From Hyphomicrobiales bacterium (GTDB lineage Bacteria; Pseudomonadota; Alphaproteobacteria; Rhizobiales; Rhizobiaceae): a DNA stretch of 64,000 nucleotides. The first letter of the stretch is position 1. Each line of letters opens with the position of its first letter. Of the stretch, positions 1-8,766 are shown piece by piece. Both the position numbers and the translations under genes were made by a program. The notes below the pieces were generated by a model. That model was not told the origin of the DNA, did no database searches, and saw only the letters and a program-made list of their open reading frames with translations. The stretch covers positions 186,001-250,000 of the forward strand of contig UCHD01000001.1 in assembly GCA_900472175.1 (NCBI GenBank), in the 5' to 3' direction.

Positions 1-155
1 CGGTCGAGAAGGGATGCGGCCGCTTCGAGTGGAGCGTGCTCGACTGGAACGAGCCGGCGATCAAGGCCTATGAGGCAATCGGCGCCGAGCCGCTGTCGGA
101 ATGGACACGCTATCGCCTGTCCGGCGCGGCTCTTGAAAGCTTTGCTGCCGGATAG
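1..155 (+). CDS. GNAT family N-acetyltransferase, C-terminal fragment
   Basis: Only the last 50 codons are in the window; the frame begins at base 3 and stops with TAG at 153-155. The segment reads GCGRFEWSVLDWNEPAIKAY followed by an EAIGA turn. This is the usual C-terminal beta-strand and helix of GNAT acetyltransferases of the diamine/spermidine acetyltransferase type, where N-P-A-x-x-x-Y near the end belongs to the acetyl-CoA fold. The substrate cannot be told from this piece. It converges with tadA, leaving an 18-base gap. Confidence 0.75.
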   Translation, partial: VEKGCGRFEWSVLDWNEPAIKAYEAIGAEPLSEWTRYRLSGAALESFAAG

Positions 156-173
156 GATTTCCTGTTTGGCTGT

Positions 174-623
174 TTAGCGTCTTCCGGCAAAGAACGCCCT
201 GAGGATATCTGCCGCACTCTGACCGGAAAGACCGGAATACACATCCGGCGCATGATGGCAGGTCGGTTGATGGAAGAAGCGGACGCCATTGTCGACGCCG
301 CCGCCCTTCGGATCTTCGGCGCCATAGTATAACCGGCGCAGGCGGGCAAACGAGATCGCTGCCGCGCACATGGTGCAGGGCTCCAGTGTGACGTAGAGAT
401 CGGCGCCGTTCAGCCGTTCCGCACCGATGGCGCTTGCTGCCGCGCGGATCACTTCGATTTCGGCATGCGCGGTGACATCGTTGCGCTCGCGCGTGCGGTT
501 TCCGGCGCTGGCGATGACCGCGCCATTGACGACAAGGACGGCGCCAACAGGCACTTCGCCACGCGCCGCCGCCATTCTGGCTTCTTCCAAGGCCAAATCC
601 ATAAACCGGCTCGTTTCAGCCAT
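174..623 (-). CDS. tadA: tRNA-specific adenosine deaminase TadA
   Basis: A 149-residue zinc-dependent deaminase. It converts A34 to inosine in the anticodon of tRNA-Arg(ACG), needed to read CGN codons. The cytidine-deaminase fold signature is complete: HAE at residues 53-55 (zinc ligand His and catalytic Glu) and PCTMC at 82-86 with the two zinc-binding cysteines. Length is normal for bacterial TadA. It is transcribed away from the pseudouridine synthase gene at 700, so the 76-base gap carries divergent promoters. A generic nucleoside deaminase cannot be fully excluded, but the length and motif context fit TadA. Confidence 0.9.
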   Translation of the reverse strand: MAETSRFMDLALEEARMAAARGEVPVGAVLVVNGAVIASAGNRTRERNDVTAHAEIEVIRAAASAIGAERLNGADLYVTLEPCTMCAAAISFARLRRLYYGAEDPKGGGVDNGVRFFHQPTCHHAPDVYSGLSGQSAADILRAFFAGRR

Positions 624-699
624 CGTTGAGACCTGCGATAATTTCTCTTAACCCAAGGGCCGTGACCTGATAGGACAGCCCAAAAGGCAGGCAACACAA

Positions 700-2676
700 A
701 TGACATTCAAAGACAAGCCCCAGCGGCCTGGCGGCAAGCCCGTACGGTCCGACAAGAAGCCCTATACCGGCGCGCGCAAGACCGCTGCCGATCATTCGGG
801 CGAAACGAACGAAACGGAAAAGCCGCGCAAGCCACGGCCGGCGGCGGCAGAAACCGTCGGCGCCGATGTGCCGCAGCGTATTTCCAAGATCATGGCGCGC
901 GCCGGCGTGGCCTCGCGCCGCGATATCGAGCGGATGATCATGGAAGGCCGCGTTTCACTGAACGGCAAGCTGCTCGACAGCCCGGTCGTCAACGCGACGC
1001 TCGCCGATCACATCGAAGTGGACGGCCAGCCGATCCGCGGTATCGAGCGCACGCGCCTCTGGCTCTATCACAAGCCGTCCGGCCTGGTGACCACCAATTC
1101 CGATCCGGAAGGCCGCCCGACCGTTTTCGACAACCTGCCGGAAGACCTGCCGCGCGTGCTGTCCATCGGCCGTCTCGACATCAACACAGAAGGCCTGCTG
1201 CTGCTCACCAACGACGGTGGTCTGGCCCGTGTTCTCGAACTGCCTGCCACCGGTTGGTTGCGCCGCTACCGCGTGCGTGCCCACGGCTCGATCGACCAGG
1301 CTGCACTCGACAAGCTGAAGGACGGCATTGCCGTCGACGGCGTGCTTTATGGCGCCATCGATGCGACACTCGACAAGGTTCAGGGTTCCAACGTCTGGAT
1401 CACCATGGGCCTGCGCGAAGGCAAGAACCGCGAAATCAAGAACGTCATGGGCGCGCTCGGTCTCGACGTGAACCGGCTGATCCGCATTTCCTACGGTCCG
1501 TTCCAGCTCGGCGAACTGCCGGAAGGCCAGGCCCAGGAAATCCGCGGCCGCACGCTGCGCGACCAGCTTGGCCCACGCCTGATCGAGGATGCCAAGGCGA
1601 ATTTCGATGCGCCGATCTTCGACGCCGCAGCCGCCGAAGAGGAAAAGCCGCAGAAGAACGAATGGGCGGCCGGAAAGCCGGAAGCCCGCGAACGCGGTGG
1701 TTTCAAGGAAAAGGCCGGCGACAAGCGCGAGCGGGCTTTGTCGCGCCTGGATACGACCCGGCGTGACGACCGCGGTGGCCGTGGCGATCGTAATGACCGT
1801 GGCGGACGTGATGTGCCTGCCGCGAAATTCGACGAGCCGAAGCGCGAACCGGGTTTCCGCGCCCGCAAGGCCAATGTCTGGATGGCGCCCGGCGCCAAGC
1901 CGCTGGCGGAAAAGAAGCCAAAGGACGCGCAGGCTGCCGAAGGTGCCGAGAAGCCGGTCCGTCGCGAGCGCCCGGAAGGCGCTCCGACGAGCAAGCGCTA
2001 CGGCCGCAACAAGGACGGCGTCGCGACCAAGTCCAACAGGAAGTTCGATCCGGACCGCAAGAAGGCGTCGGTCTACGACCGCCCCGATCGTGGCCCGCGT
2101 GTGATCGTGACCCGTGATTCCGACGACAACGATTGGATCCGCGCAACCGACGAGCCAAGCCGCGACGAAGGCCGTGGCGGCGACCGCAGGCGTTCCGGTG
2201 GTGACGATCGTGGTGGCCGCAGTTTTGGCGACCGCGCACCGCGTGGCGACCGTCCGCAGGGGGATCGTCCGCCGCGCCGCGATGGCGACAAGCCGTTTGG
2301 TGATCGCAAACCGCGTGCCGAAGGCGCCCGTTCGTTCTCCGACCGTCCGCGAAGCGACCGGCCTGCCGGTGATCGCCCGCAAGGCGACCGTCCGCGCAAG
2401 CCCTTTGGCGAAAAGTCGTTCTCGCGTGAGGATGGCGACCGCAAGCCACGTGATTTCGGTGATCGTCCACCGCGTGGGGATCGTCCCCAAGGCGACCGCC
2501 CGCCGCGTCGTGACGGTGACCGTCCGTTCGGTGGAAAACCGTTTGGCGGCAAGCCGGGTGGTGCAAAGCCGTTCGGCGCGAAAACCGGTGGTCCTCGCAA
2601 GCCCGGCACGGGTGGTGGCAAGCCTTCGGGCGGGCGGCCTGCCGGTGGTGGCAAGCCACGTGGACGCGGGAACTAA
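700..2676 (+). CDS. rluB: 23S rRNA pseudouridine synthase (RluB/RsuA family) with long Arg/Gly/Asp-rich tail
   Basis: A 658-residue protein; typical RluB/RsuA enzymes are 230-300 residues. Residues 1-58 form a basic, low-complexity lead. An S4 RNA-binding domain starts near 60 (ISKIMARAGVASRRDIERMI). The catalytic domain has GRLDINTEGLLLLT at about 157-170, with Asp160 as the predicted nucleophile. From about residue 305 the protein is low-complexity and rich in Arg, Gly, Asp, Pro and Lys, with repeats of the type RGDRPQGDRPPRRDGD. Such tails occur in other Rhizobiales RluB-like proteins and are probably disordered RNA-binding extensions (inference). rsmD starts 6 bases after the stop, so the two rRNA-modification genes are likely co-transcribed. 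Confidence 0.88.
   Translation: MTFKDKPQRPGGKPVRSDKKPYTGARKTAADHSGETNETEKPRKPRPAAAETVGADVPQRISKIMARAGVASRRDIERMIMEGRVSLNGKLLDSPVVNATLADHIEVDGQPIRGIERTRLWLYHKPSGLVTTNSDPEGRPTVFDNLPEDLPRVLSIGRLDINTEGLLLLTNDGGLARVLELPATGWLRRYRVRAHGSIDQAALDKLKDGIAVDGVLYGAIDATLDKVQGSNVWITMGLREGKNREIKNVMGALGLDVNRLIRISYGPFQLGELPEGQAQEIRGRTLRDQLGPRLIEDAKANFDAPIFDAAAAEEEKPQKNEWAAGKPEARERGGFKEKAGDKRERALSRLDTTRRDDRGGRGDRNDRGGRDVPAAKFDEPKREPGFRARKANVWMAPGAKPLAEKKPKDAQAAEGAEKPVRRERPEGAPTSKRYGRNKDGVATKSNRKFDPDRKKASVYDRPDRGPRVIVTRDSDDNDWIRATDEPSRDEGRGGDRRRSGGDDRGGRSFGDRAPRGDRPQGDRPPRRDGDKPFGDRKPRAEGARSFSDRPRSDRPAGDRPQGDRPRKPFGEKSFSREDGDRKPRDFGDRPPRGDRPQGDRPPRRDGDRPFGGKPFGGKPGGAKPFGAKTGGPRKPGTGGGKPSGGRPAGGGKPRGRGN
2236..2535 (+). 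repeat. Direct in-frame repeats in the RluB tail
   Basis: The reading frame repeats a block PRGDRPQGDRPPRRDGD followed by xPFG at about residues 513-533 and again at about 590-610. DNA copies lie around 2236-2300 and 2467-2530. Between them are shorter GDRPQGDRPRKPFG variants. The DNA copies have diverged at third positions while the peptide is kept, so protein-level selection or old duplication is more likely than recent slippage. Confidence 0.7.
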
Positions 2677-2682
2677 GCGCCG

Positions 2683-3240
2683 GTGCGGATCGTCGGTGGC
2701 GAGTTTCGCGGGCGCGGGCTCGCAGCGCCCAATTCCAACGACATCCGGCCAACCACGGACCGGACGCGCGAAAGCCTGTTCAACATCCTGAGCCATTCCT
2801 ATCCGGAAGCGCTCGGCGGGCGTGTTCTCGATCTCTTTGCAGGCACCGGTGCGGTGGGGCTTGAAGCCCTGTCGCGCGGCTGCCGTCAGGCGCTGTTCGT
2901 TGAAATGGGCGCCGAGGGCAGGGGGCTCTTGCGCACCAATATCGAAGCGTTCGGCCTGACCGGCCGGGCGCGCGTCTTCCGCCGCGATGCGACCGATCTC
3001 GGTCCCGCCGGTACCGTCGAGCCGTTCAATTTCCTGTTTGCCGATCCGCCCTATGGCAAGGGCCTTGGCGAAAAGGCGCTGGCGTCGGCCGCGAATGGCG
3101 GCTGGCTGGTGCCGGGTGCGCTTGCCGTTCTCGAAGAGCGGGCCGATGTGCATCCCGTCCTGCAGACTGGTTTCGACTTCATCGACGACCGCCTGTTCGG
3201 CGAAACCAAGATGCACTTCTACCGTTACCGCGCCGTGTAA
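2683..3240 (+). CDS. rsmD: 16S rRNA (guanine966-N2)-methyltransferase RsmD
   Basis: A 185-residue SAM-dependent methyltransferase that modifies G966 of 16S rRNA in the 30S subunit. The N-terminal MRIVGGEFRGRGL is the family signature. Motif I (DLFAGTGAVGLEALSRG) is at about 50-66, and the catalytic DPPY that holds the target base amino group is at 121-124. The start codon is GTG, 6 bases after the rluB stop, with no strong ribosome-binding site, which suggests translational coupling. Length matches the family. Confidence 0.93.
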   Translation: MRIVGGEFRGRGLAAPNSNDIRPTTDRTRESLFNILSHSYPEALGGRVLDLFAGTGAVGLEALSRGCRQALFVEMGAEGRGLLRTNIEAFGLTGRARVFRRDATDLGPAGTVEPFNFLFADPPYGKGLGEKALASAANGGWLVPGALAVLEERADVHPVLQTGFDFIDDRLFGETKMHFYRYRAV

Positions 3241-3259
3241 TACCGGAAAGACGCTGAGC

Positions 3260-4126
3260 ATGACGCAAGGCCTCGAAACATTACAGACATCAAGTGAGCC
3301 TACCGTCGCCCTCGCTCTCGGCGGCGGCGGTGCGCGTGGGCTTGCCCATATCCATGTCATCGAAACATTGGATGAGCTCGGCATTCGCCCGGTCGCCATT
3401 GCCGGTTCGTCGATCGGCGCGATCATGGGCGCCGGAATGGCTGCGGGCCTCAGCGGTGCCGATATCCGCGCCCATACGCTGGCAACGGTGGGACGGCGCA
3501 AGGAGATCGTCAACCGGCTCTGGAGCTTGCGGCCAGCGAGTTTTTCGCAGGCGGTGGGCGGTTTTCGCGTCGGCCAGTTCAGTATCGAACGCATCCTACC
3601 TGCCTTCCTGCCAGACGCTATTCCGAAGGATTTTTCCGGTCTGCAGATCCCGTTGAAGGTGATGACGACCGATTATTACGGCCAAACCGAACGCGTCTGC
3701 GAGGCCGGTGACCTGCACCAGGCGCTGGCCGCTTCGGCCGCTCTTCCGGCCGTCTTCATGCCGGTGCGCATCGATAGCCGCGTGATGATCGACGGTGGCA
3801 TTTATAACCCTGTTCCGTTCGATCACCTGACGGGTCTCGCCGATATCGTCATCGCCGTTGATGTGGTCGGCGGTCCGGATGGTGACGGCGAAACCATGCC
3901 GAGCCGGATCGACAGCCTGTTCGGGGCAAGCCAATTGATGATGCAATCGATCATTGCCATGAAGATGAAGGCGAATCCGCCGGATATCCTGCTCCGCCCC
4001 GAGGTCAACCGTTTCCGGGTGATGGATTTTCTCAGAGCACAGGAAGTGCTCACCGCGACTGCTGCGGTCAAGGATCAACTGAAGACGGCGCTTGATGCCG
4101 CCTTCAGCGCCAGGGCCCGGACCTGA
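3260..4126 (+). CDS. Patatin-like phospholipase (RssA/NTE type)
   Basis: A 288-residue serine hydrolase of the patatin family, expected to act on lipid esters. The oxyanion-hole motif GGGGARG is at 21-27 and the nucleophile elbow GSSIG at 49-53 with Ser51. The Asp of the Ser-Asp dyad is in MIDGGIYNP near residue 178. ATG 3260 is chosen because it places the glycine-rich motif near the N terminus as in RssA-type proteins. A longer upstream extension in the same frame would overlap rsmD and has no family counterpart. It follows rsmD by 19 bases and converges with the antiporter gene at 4133. The natural substrate is unknown. Confidence 0.85.
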   Translation: MTQGLETLQTSSEPTVALALGGGGARGLAHIHVIETLDELGIRPVAIAGSSIGAIMGAGMAAGLSGADIRAHTLATVGRRKEIVNRLWSLRPASFSQAVGGFRVGQFSIERILPAFLPDAIPKDFSGLQIPLKVMTTDYYGQTERVCEAGDLHQALAASAALPAVFMPVRIDSRVMIDGGIYNPVPFDHLTGLADIVIAVDVVGGPDGDGETMPSRIDSLFGASQLMMQSIIAMKMKANPPDILLRPEVNRFRVMDFLRAQEVLTATAAVKDQLKTALDAAFSARART

Positions 4127-4132
4127 GACGGA

Positions 4133-5992
4133 TCAATCGGCTCCGGCCAGGACGTCGTTTGCAGGCTTTGCCTTGCTGGCAGGGCCTGACGGCAGGATAT
4201 CGTCGTCGGCGGCCAACGCGGGTGTTGCTTCGCGCCTCGGCTTGATCAGCGGCTCCGGCTTGACCGGTTCGAAATGCAGCATGTCTCGGCCGGCGCTGAT
4301 GCCTTCAGCTTCCTGCACCGCCAGCCGGGCCTCGTCGCGGCGGCGGATATCGTTCATGATTTCCTGTGCCTCATTGTCGGCGATTCCCAGCCCTTCGAGC
4401 GTCTGGCGTCCGAAGACAAGTCCGGACTCGAACGTCTCACGCAGTTCGTAATCGACGCCGCGTGCCCGCAAGGACAGGGTGTGCAGCCGGTCATAGGCGC
4501 GCGCATAAATCCGCGCATTTGGATATTCGGACTGGACCAGATCGACGATGCGGTCGGTGATCTCCTGTTTCTGGGTGCAGATGGCGACGATCTTGGCGCG
4601 CTCGATCCCGGCAGCGCGCAGCACGTCGAGCCGCGTTCCATCGCCGAAATAGATGCGGAACCCGAAGGTCGCCGCCTGCCGGACGCGGGCGGCGGAATGA
4701 TCGATGATCGTCACCTCGCGGCCTCCAGCCAGAAGAATCTGCGAGGCGATCTGGCCGAAGCGGGAAAACCCGATCATCAGCACATCGGCGCCGGCGCCAT
4801 CGAAATCCTCCTCCAGCTCTTCCGTCGCTTCTTCCTGGTCCTGCATGAGGAACCCGGCCAAGGCAGATGCGGCAGGCGTAAGCGCCATCGAAAGCGTGAC
4901 GACGGCGATCAGCAGGGAGGCCCAACTGTCGGGAAACACGCCGGCCGTGGCGGCGGTCGTGAACAGCACGAAACCGAACTCGCCGCCTTGCGGCAGCAGC
5001 AGGCCGATCCGCACGGCATCATTGTGGGGTGATCCGGTCAACCGGCAGAGCGTGTAGATGACCACTGCCTTGACCAGCATCAGCAAGGGGACGGCGATCA
5101 GAATCAGCACATAGTTTTCAATGATGACACTAAGGTCGAGCGACAGCCCGACCGCCATGAAGAACAGGGCGAGCAGCAATCCACGGAAAGGCTCGATATC
5201 GGCCTCCAGTTCATGCCGGTAGGACGATTCCGCCAGAAGCACCCCTGCCAGAAACGCGCCCATCGCCATGGAAAGCCCGGCGAGTTGCATCAGCGTGGCG
5301 GCCCCCAGAACGATGAGCAGCGCCGCCGCGATCATCACTTCGCGCGCGCCTGTGCGGGCAATAACCTGGAACAGTGGGTTGAGCAGATAGCGGCCGGCGG
5401 CGACCATGATCAGGATAGCGCCAACGGCCACGGCAAAATCCTGCAGGGGCGGTGTCGTATCTTCAGGGGCCTGTAGTGCAAGCAGCGGGATCAGCGCCAG
5501 AAGCGGCACGATCGCCAGGTCCTGCAGCAGGAGGACTGAAAAGGCGCGCTGGCCATAGCGCGTGTTGGTGTCGCCATTCTCGTCGAGGATCTGCAAGGCA
5601 AAGGCCGTCGACGACAAGGCCAGTCCAAAACCGGTAATGACGCTGCCGCTCCAGTCGAGCATGCCGAATCCGTAGAGGATGGCCGTGACGATCGAACCGG
5701 AGAAAACCACCTGCGCGGTGCCAAGCCCGAAGATGTCGCGCCGCATCTGCCACAGACGCGACGGCTTCAGTTCAAGCCCGATCAGAAAAAGGAGGAAGAC
5801 GATGCCGAGTTCGGCAAAGCCGAGAATCTGCTCGCCCTCGGTGATCTGGTGCAGCAGGGGACCGATGAAGATGCCGGCGGCAAGATAACCGAGAACGGTG
5901 CCGAGCCCGAGCTTCTTGAACAGCGGCGCTGCAACGACGGCGCCGCCAAGCAAGAGCAGGGCCTGTGAGGTGAGGGCAGGTGTCGTCGACAT
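4133..5992 (-). CDS. Kef/CPA2-type cation:proton antiporter with TrkA-N domain
   Basis: A 619-residue inner-membrane protein. The first ~390 residues are strongly hydrophobic and carry CPA2 features, for example GYLAAGIFIGPLL near the N terminus and GLALSSTAFALQIL around 130. A short charged linker follows, then a TrkA-N Rossmann domain beginning near residue 400 (VLMIGFSRFGQIASQILL) that binds NAD(H) or nucleotides to gate transport. A Kef-like K+/H+ antiporter role is expected. Whether it is glutathione-gated like E. coli KefB/KefC cannot be told from the sequence. The C terminus has a polar tail with no domain I recognise. It stands alone, convergent with the patatin gene. Confidence 0.85.
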   Translation of the reverse strand: MSTTPALTSQALLLLGGAVVAAPLFKKLGLGTVLGYLAAGIFIGPLLHQITEGEQILGFAELGIVFLLFLIGLELKPSRLWQMRRDIFGLGTAQVVFSGSIVTAILYGFGMLDWSGSVITGFGLALSSTAFALQILDENGDTNTRYGQRAFSVLLLQDLAIVPLLALIPLLALQAPEDTTPPLQDFAVAVGAILIMVAAGRYLLNPLFQVIARTGAREVMIAAALLIVLGAATLMQLAGLSMAMGAFLAGVLLAESSYRHELEADIEPFRGLLLALFFMAVGLSLDLSVIIENYVLILIAVPLLMLVKAVVIYTLCRLTGSPHNDAVRIGLLLPQGGEFGFVLFTTAATAGVFPDSWASLLIAVVTLSMALTPAASALAGFLMQDQEEATEELEEDFDGAGADVLMIGFSRFGQIASQILLAGGREVTIIDHSAARVRQAATFGFRIYFGDGTRLDVLRAAGIERAKIVAICTQKQEITDRIVDLVQSEYPNARIYARAYDRLHTLSLRARGVDYELRETFESGLVFGRQTLEGLGIADNEAQEIMNDIRRRDEARLAVQEAEGISAGRDMLHFEPVKPEPLIKPRREATPALAADDDILPSGPASKAKPANDVLAGAD

Positions 5993-6161
5993 ACGTGTTC
6001 TTTCCTGGCGCGCAGCGGCGTTTGCCGCTCTGGCGTGTCTGGCTGGGCAGGAGTTTGCCCGAAATTCGGCATTTGACCGGAGGCGGTGATCAAGAATCAG
6101 GATATGCCCTTGATGCCGGTCCTACTGCACAATAAATGGAGCGGGAATGAAAGGCTAAATC

Positions 6162-7508
6162 ATGTCCGATATTATCGATTCCGGTGTTCTGCAGACAAGG
6201 GCGGCCGCGCTCATCGATTTGGCGCTGAAAGCGGGTGCCGATCAGGCCGATGCCGTGGTGGTCCGGGGCCGTTCCCGCTCCGTCTCGGTGCGGTTGGGCA
6301 AGGTCGAGGGCACCGACGCTTCCGAAAGCGATGATTTTTCGCTGCGGGTTTTCGTTGGCCGCCGCGTCGCCAGCGTTTCAGCCAATCCGGGCTTTGATCT
6401 GAAGGTTCTGGCCGAACGTGCCGTGGCGATGGCCAAAGCTTCGCCCGAAGACCCCTTTGCAAGCCTTGCCGATAGCGAGCGTCTGGCACGCTCCTATCCG
6501 GATCTTGAACTTTACGACCCGACGGATGTCTCGACGGAGACCCTGACGGCGGCGGCCCTCGAAGCCGAAGAGGCAGCGCTTGCCGTCAGCGGCGTTACCA
6601 ATTCGAGCGGGGCAGGCGCATCCGCCGGCATGGGCGGTCTGGTTCTGGTTACCTCGCACGGCTTTTCCGGCGCCTATATGGGCACCCGTTTCGGCCGCTC
6701 CGTCAGCGCCATTGCCGGTGACGGCACCAAGATGGAGCGCGATTATGACTTCGACAGCCGCCTTTATTTCGCCGATCTGAAATCCGCGGCTGAGATCGGC
6801 CGCACGGCCGGCGAACGGGCCGTGGCCCGCATCGGCCCGCGCCAGGTGCCGACCCAGAAGAATGTCACCGTCGTGTTCGACCCGCGCATGTCGCGTGGTT
6901 TCGCCGGGCATATCGCCGGTGCGATCAACGGTGCCTCGGTTGCCCGCAAGACCTCGTTCCTGCGCGACATGATGGGCAAACCGGTGATGAAGGCCGGGAT
7001 CACCGTCACCGATGATCCTTTGGTGGTGCGCGGTTCGTCGTCCCGCCCGTTCGATGGCGAAGGTGTCACCGGGCAGAAATTGTCGATGATCGAGGATGGG
7101 GTGTTGCAGCAGTGGTTCCTCTCCACCTCGACCGGCCGGGAGCTGGGCCTGGAGACGAATGGACGCGGCGTGCGTGGCGGCACGGCAGTCTCCCCTTCGG
7201 CGACCAACTTTGCGCTGGAACCGGGCGACATCTCGCGAGAAGATCTGATCCGCAGCATCGGAACGGGCTTCTACGTCACCGAGCTGATCGGTCAGGGGGT
7301 CAACATGCTGACCGGCGAATACAGCCGCGGTGCATCCGGCTTCTGGATCGAGAATGGCGAATTGACCTTCCCGGTTTCAGAAGTGACGATCGCCTCCAAT
7401 CTCAAGCAGATGTTCTTTGCCATCACGCTGGCCGACGATATCGACCGCAAGTTTGGCGTTGCTGCCCCGACGCTTGCCATTGAAGGCATGACGCTCGCCG
7501 GTAAGTAA
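6162..7508 (+). CDS. pmbA: TldD/PmbA family protein (PmbA/TldE)
   Basis: A 448-residue member of the PmbA (TldE) branch. In the known TldD-TldE heterodimer, TldD holds the HExxxH zinc protease site and TldE lacks it. No HExxxH is visible here, which fits PmbA. Conserved stretches include FSLRVFVGRRVASVSA near 65 and FWIENGELTFPVSEVTIASN near the C terminus. The known role is proteolytic maturation of peptides such as microcin B17 and decay of CcdA-type antitoxins. No peptide substrate gene is nearby. It heads the cluster pmbA, inositol-phosphatase-like gene, DUF4170, waaA typical of rhizobia. Confidence 0.9.
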   Translation: MSDIIDSGVLQTRAAALIDLALKAGADQADAVVVRGRSRSVSVRLGKVEGTDASESDDFSLRVFVGRRVASVSANPGFDLKVLAERAVAMAKASPEDPFASLADSERLARSYPDLELYDPTDVSTETLTAAALEAEEAALAVSGVTNSSGAGASAGMGGLVLVTSHGFSGAYMGTRFGRSVSAIAGDGTKMERDYDFDSRLYFADLKSAAEIGRTAGERAVARIGPRQVPTQKNVTVVFDPRMSRGFAGHIAGAINGASVARKTSFLRDMMGKPVMKAGITVTDDPLVVRGSSSRPFDGEGVTGQKLSMIEDGVLQQWFLSTSTGRELGLETNGRGVRGGTAVSPSATNFALEPGDISREDLIRSIGTGFYVTELIGQGVNMLTGEYSRGASGFWIENGELTFPVSEVTIASNLKQMFFAITLADDIDRKFGVAAPTLAIEGMTLAGK

Positions 7509-7562
7509 GCGCCCCGACACCCATCTTTAACGCGGCGGATGCCGCGGGAAACGGAAGTTGAC

Positions 7563-8375
7563 ATGAATGCCGTTCGCCCATCGCCGGAGCAATGGTCCAG
7601 CGATCTGGAACTGATCACGATGGCGGCGAAGGCTGCGGGTGAAAAGGCGATGTCCTATTTCCGCAAGGATCCCGACGTCCAGTGGAAGAACGGTGGCCGC
7701 TCGCCGGTCAGTGAGGCAGATTTCGCCGCCAACGATATCCTCAAGGAAAAGCTGCTGGCAGCCCGGCCAAACTATGGCTGGCTGTCGGAGGAAACTGACG
7801 ATGACGAGGCGAGGCTCGGTTGCGACACCGTCTTTGTCGTCGATCCGATCGACGGAACCCGCGCCTTCATCGCCGGCAAGGATGTCTGGTGCGTCAGCGT
7901 CGCCGTCGTGCATCTTGGCCGCCCGGTGGCCGGCGTTCTGTTTGCTCCGGCACTTGGCGAATTGTTTCAGGCGGTATCGTCCGGCCCAGCCCTGAAGAAC
8001 GGCGCGCCGATCAGCGTCAAGGCAATCGGTGCGGACATTCTGCGGATCGCGCTTGCGGAAGAGACGGTTGGACTGCTGGAGCCCGGTTATCGCGCCGGCG
8101 TGTCGCGCATTCCCCATGTGCCGTCGCTCGCCTACCGGATTGCGATGATCGCCGATGGCCGCATCGATGGCACGATCGTCAAGAAAAACGCGCATGACTG
8201 GGATATTGCCGCAGCCGATCTGATCCTGGAGAAGGCTGGCGGCGCGCTTTTCAATCTCGATGGGCAGCCGCTTTCCTACAATCGCCCCAATGTTCGCCAT
8301 ACGGTCCTGTGTGCGGCGGCAAAGCCTGCGTTACCGGCGTTGATTGCAGCATCGCAAGGGCTGGAGGGCCATTGA
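7563..8375 (+). CDS. Inositol monophosphatase family protein, CysQ-like
   Basis: A 270-residue Mg2+/Li+-sensitive phosphatase family member. The metal-binding DPIDGTRAF motif is near residue 95 and the second motif HDWDIAAADLILEKAGG near 215. A ribosome-binding GGAAG 7 bases upstream supports ATG 7563 over an in-frame ATG at 7539. The family includes 3'(2'),5'-bisphosphate nucleotidase (CysQ), inositol-1-phosphatase and related enzymes. Residue patterns alone do not settle the substrate; CysQ-like is the most common assignment in this gene order. It starts 54 bases after pmbA and is probably co-transcribed with it. Confidence 0.85.
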   Translation: MNAVRPSPEQWSSDLELITMAAKAAGEKAMSYFRKDPDVQWKNGGRSPVSEADFAANDILKEKLLAARPNYGWLSEETDDDEARLGCDTVFVVDPIDGTRAFIAGKDVWCVSVAVVHLGRPVAGVLFAPALGELFQAVSSGPALKNGAPISVKAIGADILRIALAEETVGLLEPGYRAGVSRIPHVPSLAYRIAMIADGRIDGTIVKKNAHDWDIAAADLILEKAGGALFNLDGQPLSYNRPNVRHTVLCAAAKPALPALIAASQGLEGH

Positions 8376-8435
8376 CCTTTCCGGCTGGATGCCGCAAACC
8401 ACAAGCAAAATACGGCAAGAAAATTGGAAGGTCCG

Positions 8436-8672
8436 ATGGCTCAGAATTTGGAAACTAAGCAGCGTCTGCATCTGGTGTTTGGCGGTGAATTGACGACACT
8501 CACCGGTGTCGAGTTCCGCGATCTGGAGAAGCTCGATGTCGTTGGCATCTTCCCGGATTATGACAGCGCGCTGACAGCCTGGAAATCCAAGGCCCAGCTG
8601 ACTGTCGACAACGCGCATATGCGCTATTTCATCGTGCACATGCACCGGTTGCTGGATCCGGAACAGGCTTGA
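8436..8672 (+). CDS. DUF4170 domain-containing small protein
   Basis: A 78-residue soluble protein that fits DUF4170, a family largely confined to Alphaproteobacteria. Recognisable blocks are LVFGGELTTLTGVEFRDLEK and VDNAHMRYFIVHMHRLLDP. ATG 8436 is preferred over 8424 because homologues start close to the LVFGGEL block. No function is established. Its fixed place just upstream of waaA in rhizobia suggests a link to envelope biogenesis, but that is inference from position only. Confidence 0.85.
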   Translation: MAQNLETKQRLHLVFGGELTTLTGVEFRDLEKLDVVGIFPDYDSALTAWKSKAQLTVDNAHMRYFIVHMHRLLDPEQA

Positions 8673-8766
8673 TGCCCGGGCGTTTCGGGCAGGCAAGCTG
8701 CGCGGCTGAACAGGCCGCATATGCGGCCGGCGGCCGAGCTGGCCGCTGCACCGGAGTTTTGTCCTC

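Noticed and set aside
955-3594. 879-codon open frame on the minus strand across rluB, rsmD and the patatin gene
   Set aside because: It is an antisense shadow of GC-rich genes with strong plus-strand family motifs; its translation is low-complexity and has no recognisable domain.
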